From: Stenotrophomonas sp. ZAC14D1_NAIMI4_1
Lineage (GTDB): Bacteria > Pseudomonadota > Gammaproteobacteria > Xanthomonadales > Xanthomonadaceae
Direction of reading: 5' to 3'
Assembly: GCF_003086775.1 (NCBI RefSeq)
Contig: NZ_CP026001.1
Span: 2,816,407 to 2,880,406 of the forward strand
DNA length: 64,000 nucleotides
Of this stretch, positions 15,683-24,337 are shown one piece after another. Position numbers and translations under genes: made by a program. Under the pieces are notes generated by a model. That model saw only the letters and a list, made by a program, of their open reading frames with translations. It was not told the DNA's origin and did not search any database. Every line of letters starts with the position of its first letter. Positions within the stretch are counted from its first letter, which is position 1.

Positions 15683-18442
15683 ATGTCTATGGAATGGTGC
15701 CCCTCGGGCTGGGGCCAGCGTGTGACCCGCTCGCCGGACTGGCGGCTGCGGCTGGACGGCGAGCATGTTGAGCTGCTGATTGCGGGCCGGCAGTACTCCC
15801 AGCGCGTGGATGACGACCAGCGTGTGCGAGTGCTTCCGGGCCTGTTCTGGGCCACGGTGGCGCTGCAGACCGGGGACGGCGAAACGCTGTCCGTGGATGG
15901 CCTGCCCAACCGCCAGGCTTCGCAGCTCTCGGCCGCGGTTCAGCAGGTGCTCTTTGCGCGCACCACGCGCGGGCGCAAGGCGCTCTTTGAGGACATCCTG
16001 GAGCAGATCCAGTCATGGCTGGCCGACGCCGACGCACTCACCGACCGGGGCACTGGGGGCCGCCGCTGGATCACCCACGAACAGCAGCAGGCGCTGCTGG
16101 CCGAGCGCCCCGCCCTGCCCTTGTCGCCGGCCGAGCTGGAGCGACTGTTCCTCGATGAGGACGTGCACGACGATCTGCAGGCGCACAGCCACCGCGTCGC
16201 GCTGGATGCCCTGCACGACTGGCAGCTGGATTGGCCCGCCGTGTGGGCAGACGCCAATGCGACCATGACAACGCGGGAACTGGTGCTGGCCAAGGACTTC
16301 CTGGACCGGGTGGAAAGCAGGCCGCTGACCGAGGAACAGGCCCGTGCGGTCATCTGCTTCGACAACTGCGTGCAGGTCGTCGCCTCGGCGGGATCCGGCA
16401 AGACCTCCACGATGGTCGCCAAGGCCGCTTATGCCATTGATCGCGGGTTCGTTGAACCCGAGCGGATCGTGATGCTCGCCTTCAACAAGGATGCCGCCAA
16501 GGAACTGGAAGAGCGCGCGCAGCGGTCCTTCGAACGGCTCGGCATGGGCGACACCGTGGTCGAGGCACGCACCTTCCATGCGTTGGGCCTGGCGATCATC
16601 GGCAAGGCCACCGGCCGCAAGCCCGACATTCCCGAGTGGGCCATCGACGCGACGCAGGGCTTCAACAAGCTGGCCGAGCTGGTGGATGACCTGAAGGATC
16701 GCTCGATCCACTTCCGCACCCAGTGGGACATGTTCCGGCTGGTGTTCGGGCGCGATCTTCCGCCGTTCGGTGCCCAGATGATGGCCGACGGCTACGACCG
16801 CGATGGCACGCCCTACATCCGCACCCTGCAGGGCGAGCGGGTAAAGAGCCTGGAAGAGTGCGTCATTGCCGATTGGCTGTTCTACAACGGCGTGGCGTAC
16901 GACTACGAGCGCCGTTACGAATTTGATACCGCCACCGATACCCACCGCCAGTACCGACCGGACTTCTATTACCCGGACGCAGCGCTGTATCACGAGCACT
17001 TTGCGCTGGATGCCAATGGCCAGCCGCCGAAACACTTCGACAACTACGCTGAAGGCATGCAGTGGAAACGCCAGCAGCACGTGGCGCGCGGCACTGCGCT
17101 GGTCGAGACCACTTCGTTTGGCCTGCGCAGCGGGCACGCACTGGAACACCTTGCCGGGAAACTCGGCGATTCCGATGTCCGGCTCGACCCGAACCCCGAC
17201 CGCGAGCTGCCGACCGAGGGCGCAAAGCCCATGCCGGATGCCGACCTGATCGGCCTGATGCGGACCTTCATTGCCCACGCCAAGAGCAACTGCCTGACGC
17301 TGGACGATCTAGCCGCGCGTCTGCAGCAGATGCCCGAGGACCAGTTCAAGGAACGGCATCGGCGGTTCCTGGAAATCGCCGCGCCGGTTTTCCAGGCCTG
17401 GGACAACGCGCTGGCCGACGAGCGCGGCATCGACTTCGAGGACATGCTCAACATGGCCGCCGGCATCCTGGAGCAAGGGCATTACCAATCGCCCTACGAG
17501 CTGGTGATGGCCGATGAGTTCCAGGACGCCTCGCGCGCCCGCGCCCGCCTGTGCCGTGCACTGGTCAGCCAGCCGGGTCGCCACCTCTTTGCAGTGGGTG
17601 ATGACTGGCAGTCGATCAATCGCTTCGCTGGCGCGGATGTTTCGGTGATGACCGGATTCCGCGAATGGATGGGCCATGCCCAGTTGCTGAAGCTGGAGCA
17701 GACCTTCCGCTGCCCGCAGGAACTGTGCGATATCTCCAGCCGTTTCATCAGCCGCAACCCTGCACAGATTGCCAAGGCGGTGCGTTCTGCTGCGCCGGCG
17801 ATGGGGCCGGTGCTGCAGGCGTTCCAGATGACGCGGCGTGAGGAAGTACAGGACGGTGTTCGCCAGTACCTGACCAAGCTGCACCAGCAGTTGGTTTCTG
17901 GAGCCGTACCACGGGGGCGCGATGGGCGCGTTCGCGTGTTCGTGCTGGGCCGCTACCGGGCGGATCGCAATGCGCTGCCTGCGGACTGGAAGACGCTGTT
18001 TGGCAGCACGATGGAGGTTGAGTTCCTGACGGCCCATCGCTCGAAAGGCCGCGAGGCGGACTACGTGATCCTGCCGGGCATGGTGAATCGTGGATTCCCC
18101 AGCCTGCGCGCGGATGACCCGGTGCTGTCGCTGGCGATGCCGGATGGGGATACGTACCCGCTGAGCGAAGAACGGCGGTTGTTCTATGTGGCGCTGACGC
18201 GTGCGCGGCGCAGCGTGGCGATGTTCACCTTGCAAGGCAAGCACTCGCCCTTCCTGGATGAGCTGGTGGAGGAAGGGGTTGTGGAGGTGACCGGGATTTC
18301 AGGTGCGACCATCAACGAGGAGCGCTGCCCGGTGTGCAAGGTGGGTGTGTTTGTGGAGCGGAATGGGCCCCATGGGGCTTTCAGATCGTGTTCTAGTTAT
18401 CCGTTGTGCCATAACAAGCCGAAGGGTGCGCGCCGCCACTAG
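15683..18442 (+). CDS. UvrD/Rep-type superfamily 1 helicase with nuclease-like insert and C-terminal zinc finger
   Basis: 919 aa, DNA helicase IV-like. After about 200 residues of unfamiliar N-terminus come motif I ASAGSGKTST (K240), motif Ia/Ib (RIVMLAFNKDAAKELEERA), motif II DEFQDASRAR (about residue 611), motif III GDDWQSINRFAGAD, motif IV LEQTFRCP, motif V FLTAHRSKGREADYVILPG and motif VI RLFYVALTRARR. Between Ia and II, RYEFDTATDTHRQYRPDFYY followed by HEHFALD resembles a PD-(D/E)XK nuclease core, an assignment I hold loosely. The C-terminus CPVCKVGVF...CSSYPLCHN is a topoisomerase-type C4 zinc finger. The likely role is DNA repair or recombination. Two ATGs (15683, 15689) are possible. 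Confidence 0.88.
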   Translation: MSMEWCPSGWGQRVTRSPDWRLRLDGEHVELLIAGRQYSQRVDDDQRVRVLPGLFWATVALQTGDGETLSVDGLPNRQASQLSAAVQQVLFARTTRGRKALFEDILEQIQSWLADADALTDRGTGGRRWITHEQQQALLAERPALPLSPAELERLFLDEDVHDDLQAHSHRVALDALHDWQLDWPAVWADANATMTTRELVLAKDFLDRVESRPLTEEQARAVICFDNCVQVVASAGSGKTSTMVAKAAYAIDRGFVEPERIVMLAFNKDAAKELEERAQRSFERLGMGDTVVEARTFHALGLAIIGKATGRKPDIPEWAIDATQGFNKLAELVDDLKDRSIHFRTQWDMFRLVFGRDLPPFGAQMMADGYDRDGTPYIRTLQGERVKSLEECVIADWLFYNGVAYDYERRYEFDTATDTHRQYRPDFYYPDAALYHEHFALDANGQPPKHFDNYAEGMQWKRQQHVARGTALVETTSFGLRSGHALEHLAGKLGDSDVRLDPNPDRELPTEGAKPMPDADLIGLMRTFIAHAKSNCLTLDDLAARLQQMPEDQFKERHRRFLEIAAPVFQAWDNALADERGIDFEDMLNMAAGILEQGHYQSPYELVMADEFQDASRARARLCRALVSQPGRHLFAVGDDWQSINRFAGADVSVMTGFREWMGHAQLLKLEQTFRCPQELCDISSRFISRNPAQIAKAVRSAAPAMGPVLQAFQMTRREEVQDGVRQYLTKLHQQLVSGAVPRGRDGRVRVFVLGRYRADRNALPADWKTLFGSTMEVEFLTAHRSKGREADYVILPGMVNRGFPSLRADDPVLSLAMPDGDTYPLSEERRLFYVALTRARRSVAMFTLQGKHSPFLDELVEEGVVEVTGISGATINEERCPVCKVGVFVERNGPHGAFRSCSSYPLCHNKPKGARRH

Positions 18443-18444
18443 GT

Positions 18445-18467
18445 GCGTGCAGCGCGTGGCTGCACGC
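18445..18467 (+). terminator. Strong hairpin after the helicase gene
   Basis: A perfect 9-bp stem GCGTGCAGC/GCTGCACGC with a 5-base loop begins 3 bases after the stop. There is no T-run, so it may be a Rho-dependent or processing structure rather than a classical terminator. It also marks the point where base composition begins to change to the AT-richer island. Confidence 0.5.
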
Positions 18468-18853
18468 GGGCGATTCAACCGACATGACGCAGATGAATCA
18501 GAGGATACGGACGGCCGTGCGAATCCACCGGTGAACGGCCGGTATCAACAAAGCCCATGCGCGGTGTTGAAAGTGAACGGCTTCTGGAGTTGGCAGCTCG
18601 ACGCAGATCGTTTCATTGATCGGCACGAAGGCTCGCGCGCCGAACCAAAGAACACCAGCTAATCGCACTCAACTCCGGAACTCTTCACAATGTAAGCAAA
18701 CAGCATCGAGAGTACTACTGGAAGCGCCTCAATGTTTTGAGAAGCAAGCAAAAGTTCAGTACGCGCCTATGCCAACACTGCAAGGACAGACAGTTTTCGC
18801 ACGCCACACCATGGATTGAGACGCACGCTCTAGACACCTCCAAACCAATGCTC
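18468..18853. other. 386-bp gene-free stretch at island edge
   Basis: No credible coding frame. Composition drifts from GC-rich to AT-richer. No copy of the nearby tRNA-Ser 3' end and no obvious direct repeat was found here, so the left boundary of the island is not defined by a visible attachment site. Confidence 0.5.
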
Positions 18854-21064
18854 CTAGCCATCCAAACGCCCAGCGAAGTAAAGAAATCCTAGAAGCGGGC
18901 TAGGCTCACCACGCCCCAAAAGTGCCTTGCACGCTCCCTCAAGCAACTCATCCGCATGGTGAGATTGAAGTTTGATCCTCCCGGTTAGCAACGCTGCGGC
19001 AAACTCAAGACCGGCACCTCCGTAGGCGTAGTCCTGTCGTTCAAAGACCTTTGCGAGCAGCTCCTTCATCAGCAAACTCACGTCAGGACTAGCAGCGTAG
19101 TCAAGCTCTGATGGCAACGCTGCCCTAAGAAGACACGCCTGAAGAATATTGTCGTTGAAGCGCTGGAAGTTTTCAGGCGCCAACACCACCGACTCATACC
19201 CCGTGGACTTCAACTGGATTGCCGGATTCTTCAACTCACGTGCCGCTTGAAGCACGGCGGAAATGATCAAGAAAGTCAGACTCTCCGTAGGCAGCCCGGT
19301 CTCAGTAAACTCTACGGGCAGAAATACGAAACCTGGCGTATGGTCCAGAGCCGCGCCATTGGGCTTGCACAAGAACGAGCCAGCTGAAGCGCGGATACAG
19401 TTAACCGCCATGGCCACCGACTTCTTCACCAATTCCTTGGAAGCGTCGTCGGGTACAGCCGCATTTTGGAGTCTGGCTGCCACATCTCCATAAAGATCCC
19501 AAGTGTCGGCGATCGCGTTGGTGCCGATAGGCAAACTCAGCCAGGACGAGAACCCATAGCTTCGCTCCGTCGGGTTCCTTACAAGAAATTGCTCCAAGCG
19601 TTGTCCCGACTCGCCTGAAGTTGGGCACGAAACACCACAGAGAAAGTGTCGAGGACAATGCGTATCGATGTACTCACGCAAATCACGGCTAACCTCTCGA
19701 AGCAGCCCTCCATCGCCAACGACCGCCTGCACCACAACCACTCCACTAGCCCCTCTCACGGCGTCGGCAGTGAGCATTCCATCACTCACCACATGGGGTC
19801 GCCTTCCCGTTATACTCAAAATCTCATCAGCGATCAACGCCGCCAGTTCACAGGAACCATTGCCATCCGCCGCAATGACATAATCCACCGTTAACGGGAG
19901 GTGCCATCGCACTTCCTCCCGGACCCAGGACACGAACTCGCTGTCCTCGACGACCGCACGGCCATCGAGGCAGAGAGGGCGGACCTTTCCGGAGACGGCT
20001 GGAGTGTGATTCAGGGATAAAGTTGCCTCTCGACCAACAGTCAGAAGGAATCGTTTCAAAAGTTTGGGTTCGTGAAGAATACCGAGGGTCACTACCCGGG
20101 GCGGTTTGGACTTTGACGAAAAGTGTTCACCAACTAACTCAATCTGGGTGTCACTTCGTTCCGAGTCAATGGCCAACAGGCTCGGAGCGTGATCCGCTAA
20201 CGCGATCAGCACTTGGCCGTGTCGACTCTTGCGCTTCAAGTCAACAATGGTTGCGACCCGATCGGATTCAAAGCCCATATCTTCAACACAGCGGCGAGCC
20301 ATTCCGCCGGTAGTAGAAGCTGAAATGACTACAGCATAGGGCTCGACCGGTCGAGACAGCTTTGAAAAGTTGGTGTACGACCGAAAACTCTCAATGCGTG
20401 CCTGGGCCGATCCCAATGCGAGAGCTGCACGGACAATGGGATAGATACCCATGCTGTCAACGAATACCACTTCCAGGTCAGCCTGCCGTAGGGCGGGCAG
20501 CAACTGGGCCAGAGCGCGTGCTGCGAAGCCTAGCTCGGCTTCGCCTGAGACAAGTTCCCTGGCCTGTATAAAAATTTTCCCCACCGTTCCTGACGGATGG
20601 CGAAAAGTATGACCGGCTGGGGCAAGCTGAACTACGCTGTTCGCTTCCACCAGCTGCCTCAAGCCCTCGGCTACGACTCTTTTGGGCTTCAATTCCGGCC
20701 AATCCCTTCCGGCGTCGGGCATAGCCTGACGGTAGACCAGTCCCTTTTTCAAACTCCATCCGCCAAAGCGACAGCTCTTCACGAACAAAGACTCACCTCG
20801 CTCACCGCGACCCATGAACGTTTTTCTAGCTGCGGAATCCTTCGCCCAAAACTCCAAAAGATTATCTAGCAGGAGTTCATCAGCCATCACCAAGACCCCG
20901 TCCGGCAGGATCTGCACACTCTTCAATGCTAAGGTTAATTCGTCGAAAAACTGATGAGCCGTCCACTTTGGGCGCTCATCAAAATAGATACAGAGCCAAT
21001 CTATTGCTGGCGAATCTTGATCACCAGGTCCATTGGCAGTGAACGCAAAAGACTTCCTAGTCAT
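18854..21064 (-). CDS. Large protein with two phosphoribosyltransferase-like domains (candidate conflict-system component)
   Basis: 736 aa. Two regions look like type I phosphoribosyltransferase folds. The first has HTFRHPSGTVGKIFIQAREL (152-171), an orotate-PRTase-like entry, and a PRPP-loop-like VVISASTTGG (245-254). The second has TVDYVIAADGNGSCELAALI (392-411) and VVVVQAVVGDGG (442-453). The remaining N- and C-terminal regions are unrecognised, and there is no signal peptide or membrane segment. It overlaps the upstream GHKL-ATPase gene by four bases (ATGA), so the two are a coupled unit. Codon use is AT-richer than the core genes, indicating transfer. PRTase-like domains occur in predicted bacterial conflict systems; whether this one uses PRPP, NAD or a nucleotide cannot be told. 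Confidence 0.7.
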   Translation of the reverse strand: MTRKSFAFTANGPGDQDSPAIDWLCIYFDERPKWTAHQFFDELTLALKSVQILPDGVLVMADELLLDNLLEFWAKDSAARKTFMGRGERGESLFVKSCRFGGWSLKKGLVYRQAMPDAGRDWPELKPKRVVAEGLRQLVEANSVVQLAPAGHTFRHPSGTVGKIFIQARELVSGEAELGFAARALAQLLPALRQADLEVVFVDSMGIYPIVRAALALGSAQARIESFRSYTNFSKLSRPVEPYAVVISASTTGGMARRCVEDMGFESDRVATIVDLKRKSRHGQVLIALADHAPSLLAIDSERSDTQIELVGEHFSSKSKPPRVVTLGILHEPKLLKRFLLTVGREATLSLNHTPAVSGKVRPLCLDGRAVVEDSEFVSWVREEVRWHLPLTVDYVIAADGNGSCELAALIADEILSITGRRPHVVSDGMLTADAVRGASGVVVVQAVVGDGGLLREVSRDLREYIDTHCPRHFLCGVSCPTSGESGQRLEQFLVRNPTERSYGFSSWLSLPIGTNAIADTWDLYGDVAARLQNAAVPDDASKELVKKSVAMAVNCIRASAGSFLCKPNGAALDHTPGFVFLPVEFTETGLPTESLTFLIISAVLQAARELKNPAIQLKSTGYESVVLAPENFQRFNDNILQACLLRAALPSELDYAASPDVSLLMKELLAKVFERQDYAYGGAGLEFAAALLTGRIKLQSHHADELLEGACKALLGRGEPSPLLGFLYFAGRLDG

Positions 21065-22194
21065 CGTCTGATCGGCAAGATAATTGAGACAACAGTTCCA
21101 GTAACGGGGGCGAGAAGCTCTTCCGACCAGCTATCAAAGGCAAAGACATCACGCTCCTCGTTTGGGAAAAAAGCCTGAAACAATCTTAGCCGCCCAGTAC
21201 GAATCGACATCAGCCCGCCAACTTGACGAAGTCTTTCCAGAACCTCTGGATATCCATTTCCAGCTCCAGTCTCTCGCTTTGTAGAAGCATTCTTCCTCAA
21301 GCTACGCAGCAATGCTTCTCGCTCGACAGCCTGAGTGATGTCACTGAGCTCCCGGCCGGTCGCTCTACCCGCAATTCCAGGACCAGTATCGAAAAAGCTA
21401 ACCTGCAGTGACCTGAGGGGTTGTGCGCCCGCAGCGCCCGTCTCCCTTTCCCAGAACTCCCGAAGCCGAGGGTGCCCTTGAAAATCCCGCTCATAGCTTT
21501 CACCCTCCAACTGGGTCCAGCTAATGATGAAGCCCTCCGCGTGCTCAATATATGCGCGCCCGTAGCAGTCCTTGGTTGCGTGCTCTTGCGTATTTCTGAT
21601 GAGCTCGCTTGCGAACACCGAGCAGGCCTCCAAAAACTCCCGAGGCACCCTGAATTCATCCAATTGCGAGACCTCTGAATTTAGCTTTTGAAGGAGATCA
21701 AACATCTCCTGCTTGCCCTTTACTGAGGCAGGGTCCCTCGCGTGGAACAGGGGACGCAAGTACTGAATCTTAGCTCCGCTTACACATGTAAAATCGAGAG
21801 ATCGACCTTTGATTAGTTTCTCGAAGTCAAGAGAGTCTGTGCGAAGCATCTTGAATGCGGCAGGCTCCAACGCTTCTCGCCTGTCTACGATCTCTTCACC
21901 TACGCTAACACCGTCACAAAGTCGCAATGCGACAATTCCGGGGGCATAGTCGCACCACTCTTCAAGAACGCCATTCACACTATTTGCTGCATGAAACTGG
22001 AGCAAATTACCGGGTGATTGGCGGGCCCAAGTGGAAAGCAGTTGCAGTCGGGCGGCATCGTAGAACGCACCAATTCGTTTGGATGCGAAGTCTTTCATTA
22101 CGGCCAGATTCCCTGGTGGGGACGCGCTGATCTCCCTAAGGACTCCCTCCATTTCGAGTAGCGATCGATGCGTCGTTGGAGAAAGCTGGACCAT
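21061..22194 (-). CDS. GHKL-fold (HATPase_c-like) ATPase, first gene of the PRTase operon
   Basis: 377 aa. The C-terminal half has the GHKL Bergerat-fold motifs in order: N box ELIRNTQEHA (E197, N201, E204), G1 box FFDTGPGIAG (D269-T-G-P-G-I), G2 box ETGAGNGYPEVLERLRQVGG (310-328) and a closing strand GTVVSIILPIRR. The N-terminal ~180 residues are unfamiliar. There is no DHp domain or phospho-acceptor His, so it is not a two-component kinase; it resembles stand-alone ATPases of the Hsp90/MORC/MutL class. The start has AGGAG five bases upstream. It is followed by the PRTase-like gene with a four-base overlap. A role as ATP-driven sensor or switch for the partner is inferred. Confidence 0.78.
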   Translation of the reverse strand: MVQLSPTTHRSLLEMEGVLREISASPPGNLAVMKDFASKRIGAFYDAARLQLLSTWARQSPGNLLQFHAANSVNGVLEEWCDYAPGIVALRLCDGVSVGEEIVDRREALEPAAFKMLRTDSLDFEKLIKGRSLDFTCVSGAKIQYLRPLFHARDPASVKGKQEMFDLLQKLNSEVSQLDEFRVPREFLEACSVFASELIRNTQEHATKDCYGRAYIEHAEGFIISWTQLEGESYERDFQGHPRLREFWERETGAAGAQPLRSLQVSFFDTGPGIAGRATGRELSDITQAVEREALLRSLRKNASTKRETGAGNGYPEVLERLRQVGGLMSIRTGRLRLFQAFFPNEERDVFAFDSWSEELLAPVTGTVVSIILPIRR

Positions 22195-22508
22195 TCTGCT
22201 CCTACCGGGGGGAGTGGGGGACTAGGTGACGATGTTCAATGATATTGCTCACCATAGCGTGAACAGGGGCTAGGTTGCCAGCACCCGCATACGAGCCCAC
22301 CTTCGCCCCCCCAAGTAAACGATGCCCGCACCCTTGACGACCATTGCATTGCGTTCGGCTCCATACAGAGCACCCTTGTCCTGAGATCGCCGTCAACGAC
22401 CATCAGCGGATGCTCCATCAGTAAACGATGGCAGCACCCGTGTTTCGAAGTTGCAGAGCGCCCGGTTATGGATGAAGATCACTTCAGGACATCCTGAGGG
22501 GGCGGGTC
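22195..22508. other. Divergent promoter region with a 20-bp direct repeat
   Basis: The space between the leftward GHKL-PRTase operon and the rightward TcmP operon has no gene. It holds two copies of AGTAAACGATGxCxGCACCC (22314-22333 and 22420-22439; 18 of 20 positions identical, 106 bp apart). They could be regulator sites shared by both operons or recombination scars. A tiny frame ATG at 22469 encodes only nine residues and ends just before the TcmP Shine-Dalgarno. Confidence 0.5.
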
Positions 22509-23336
22509 TTGGACGATCACTACGAGGCAGATGAGGACGGCTATCCTAGGGAGATAGTTGGCCCTTGGGTCTTGGATAAGCATCATTTTTTAAGGCACTA
22601 CGTCACTGCCTCACAAGGGGCCCGTGGGAAGATGGGCGGCTCTCATTGCCTCATTGACCTCTACTGTGGGCCAGGGAAAGCGCGCATCCGGGAGACCCAC
22701 GGTTCGCTGTCCGGCGGAACACTGGCGGCCGTTGACGCAGCGGCGCGGAGCCATCGAGGCCGAGCAGTTCCTTTTAGTCGAGTTTTTATCGCGGACTTGC
22801 TGGAAGATAACGTAGTTGCCTGCAAAGCCAGACTCTCTGCGGCCTCGAACGTTCAAGTGACTTCATTCGTAGGAGCAGCGGAGACTAGCGTCCACAAAGT
22901 GGTCATGAACCTGCCAAAGCGAGGCATTCACCTGGCCTATCTCGACCCTTACTCCCTTCCCCAACTTCCCTTTTCAGTCCTGAAGGCGTTGGCAGACGCA
23001 CCTAGAGTGGATTTGCTCATCCATTTCGCAGCGTCTGACATGGCTCGCAACTTAGAGCGCCGCGACCTTTGGCCCAGATTTGATGCCGTAGCACCAGGGT
23101 GGAAGGATAGCTGCGACACAAATCGCGGAAAATCCGTTGTTCGCCAACAGTTCTTCGCTCACTGGACGAAGCTAATCCAAGACCTCGGCTATCATGTCTC
23201 GGATCGTATTGTTTCAGTAAAGAACACCCGACGTCGAGAGATCTATAGACTGGTGCTGGCATCCAAGCACAAACTTGGAGACAACATCTGGCGAACATTA
23301 AACGATCGCTCGGGACAAAAGGGCCTCTCTCTCTGA
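22509..23336 (+). CDS. tcmP: Three-Cys-motif partner protein TcmP
   Basis: 275 aa. It matches the TcmP family, defined by its neighbour, a three-Cys-motif protein of the Gp37/Gp68 type. A methyltransferase-like motif I, LIDLYCGPGKARI (residues 48-60), and HLAYLDPYSLPQLPF (141-155) suggest a Rossmann fold binding a nucleotide cofactor, although activity is unproven. The start is TTG at 22509, supported by a strong GAGGGGG just upstream; the first in-frame ATG is about 40 residues in and would remove the conserved VGPWVLDKHHFLRHY. Nine bases separate its stop from the partner ATG. The pair occurs sporadically, mostly on mobile DNA. Biological function unknown. Confidence 0.85.
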   Translation: MDDHYEADEDGYPREIVGPWVLDKHHFLRHYVTASQGARGKMGGSHCLIDLYCGPGKARIRETHGSLSGGTLAAVDAAARSHRGRAVPFSRVFIADLLEDNVVACKARLSAASNVQVTSFVGAAETSVHKVVMNLPKRGIHLAYLDPYSLPQLPFSVLKALADAPRVDLLIHFAASDMARNLERRDLWPRFDAVAPGWKDSCDTNRGKSVVRQQFFAHWTKLIQDLGYHVSDRIVSVKNTRRREIYRLVLASKHKLGDNIWRTLNDRSGQKGLSL

Positions 23337-23345
23337 GACGCGGTG

Positions 23346-24086
23346 ATGGCAACGAACTCGCGCATCGAATGGACCGAAGCCACGTGGAATCCGATTGTCG
23401 GATGCACGAAGACATCGCCTGGCTGCAAGCACTGCTATGCCGAAGTCATGGCCCGACGTCTGCAGGCGATGGGCACACCTGGCTACGAATACGGATTCAA
23501 GAGGATTGCCCTTCGCAGTGAAAAGCTGGGTGAGCCGCTAGCACGAACCAAGCCAACGATCTATTTCGTTAACTCAATGAGTGACCTTTTCCACCCAAAG
23601 GTTCCCTCGGCCTTCGTAGAATCTGTATTCGCCACCATGCTTGCCGCAGATTGGCATACATATCAGATTCTCACCAAGAGAGCTGATCGCATGGCGGACT
23701 TTCTGAAAGGAAGAAAGGTGGCAGATCATATCTGGATTGGAACATCTGTGGAGAACAGGAGGCACGGCGTTCCACGCATCAATCACCTGAAGCGAATTGA
23801 CGCAAGAACTCGATTTATTTCCGCGGAACCGTTACTGGAAGACCTTGGCACTTTGAATCTAGAAGGGATTTCTTGGCTCATCGTTGGTGGGGAATCTGGC
23901 CATGGAGCTAGACCAATGAGGCCCGAATGGGCGAGATCACTTCAAAAGCAGTGCTGCGCGGCTGAAGTAAGTTTCTTCTTTAAGCAATGGGGTGCTCATG
24001 GCGAAGATGGCGTTCGTCGTTCAAAGAAGGCGAACGGCAGGGAGTTAGATGGCAGAAGCTGGAGCGAAATGCCAGCTGCCTTTTAG
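23346..24086 (+). CDS. Three-Cys-motif protein, phage Gp37/Gp68 family (DUF5131)
   Basis: 246 aa. The N-terminus IEWTEATWNPIVGC20 leads into C20-x6-C27-x2-C30 (CTKTSPGCKHCYAE), a cluster resembling the iron-sulphur ligands of radical-SAM enzymes but with non-standard spacing. Also visible are VNSMSDLFHPKVP, QILTKRADRM, WIGTSVENRR, RFISAEPLLEDLG and WLIVGGESGHGARPM, all family signatures. A GTG three bases upstream is the alternative start. It follows tcmP with nine bases between and is surely cotranscribed. The chemistry and target are unknown; a radical-SAM-like modification of tRNA, DNA or protein is conceivable but not shown. Confidence 0.88.
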   Translation: MATNSRIEWTEATWNPIVGCTKTSPGCKHCYAEVMARRLQAMGTPGYEYGFKRIALRSEKLGEPLARTKPTIYFVNSMSDLFHPKVPSAFVESVFATMLAADWHTYQILTKRADRMADFLKGRKVADHIWIGTSVENRRHGVPRINHLKRIDARTRFISAEPLLEDLGTLNLEGISWLIVGGESGHGARPMRPEWARSLQKQCCAAEVSFFFKQWGAHGEDGVRRSKKANGRELDGRSWSEMPAAF

Positions 24087-24337
24087 AGGTGAGCTTGACC
24101 TGACCCCGCTTTACGTTGGTGCTTTCCAATCAAGCCGGCCCAGAACAGGGCCGCGACGTAAATCCCCGCCCGGACGTCCTGCTCCATGAGCTGCCCATAC
24201 AGCTTCAAATCCTTCGCACTACCGATCTGCCACTACTCGATCAAGGTTCAGTCTGGTTGCTGAGTGCGTTTCCGGAACATCTCGGCGGTTCGCGAGAGCC
24301 GTTGATTCCAACTCAAAATCAACAACCCAGGATCGAT
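24087..24337. other. Spacer between island genes and tRNA-Ser; possible gene remnant
   Basis: No complete gene. On the minus strand one frame reads LYGQLMEQDVRAGIYVAALF continuously for about 40 residues and stops near 24087, which looks like the 3' remnant of a protein gene I cannot identify. No integrase is recognisable. The tRNA gene begins directly to the right. Confidence 0.4.

Noticed and set aside
15683..17278. Long minus-strand frames opposite the helicase
   Set aside because: Composition-driven shadows; the plus strand carries all helicase motifs.
18303..18819. Short rightward frames at the helicase end and after it (18303-18662, 18616-18819)
   Set aside because: No start with a ribosome site, no recognisable motif, and the first overlaps the helicase C-terminus in another frame.
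21061..22194. Sensor histidine kinase
   Set aside because: GHKL boxes are present, but there is no dimerisation/phosphotransfer domain, no membrane segment and no response regulator nearby.
24087..24337. Insertion sequence between the three-Cys gene and tRNA-Ser
   Set aside because: A short continuous minus frame was seen, but no terminal inverted repeats and no transposase motif; kept only as a possible gene remnant.
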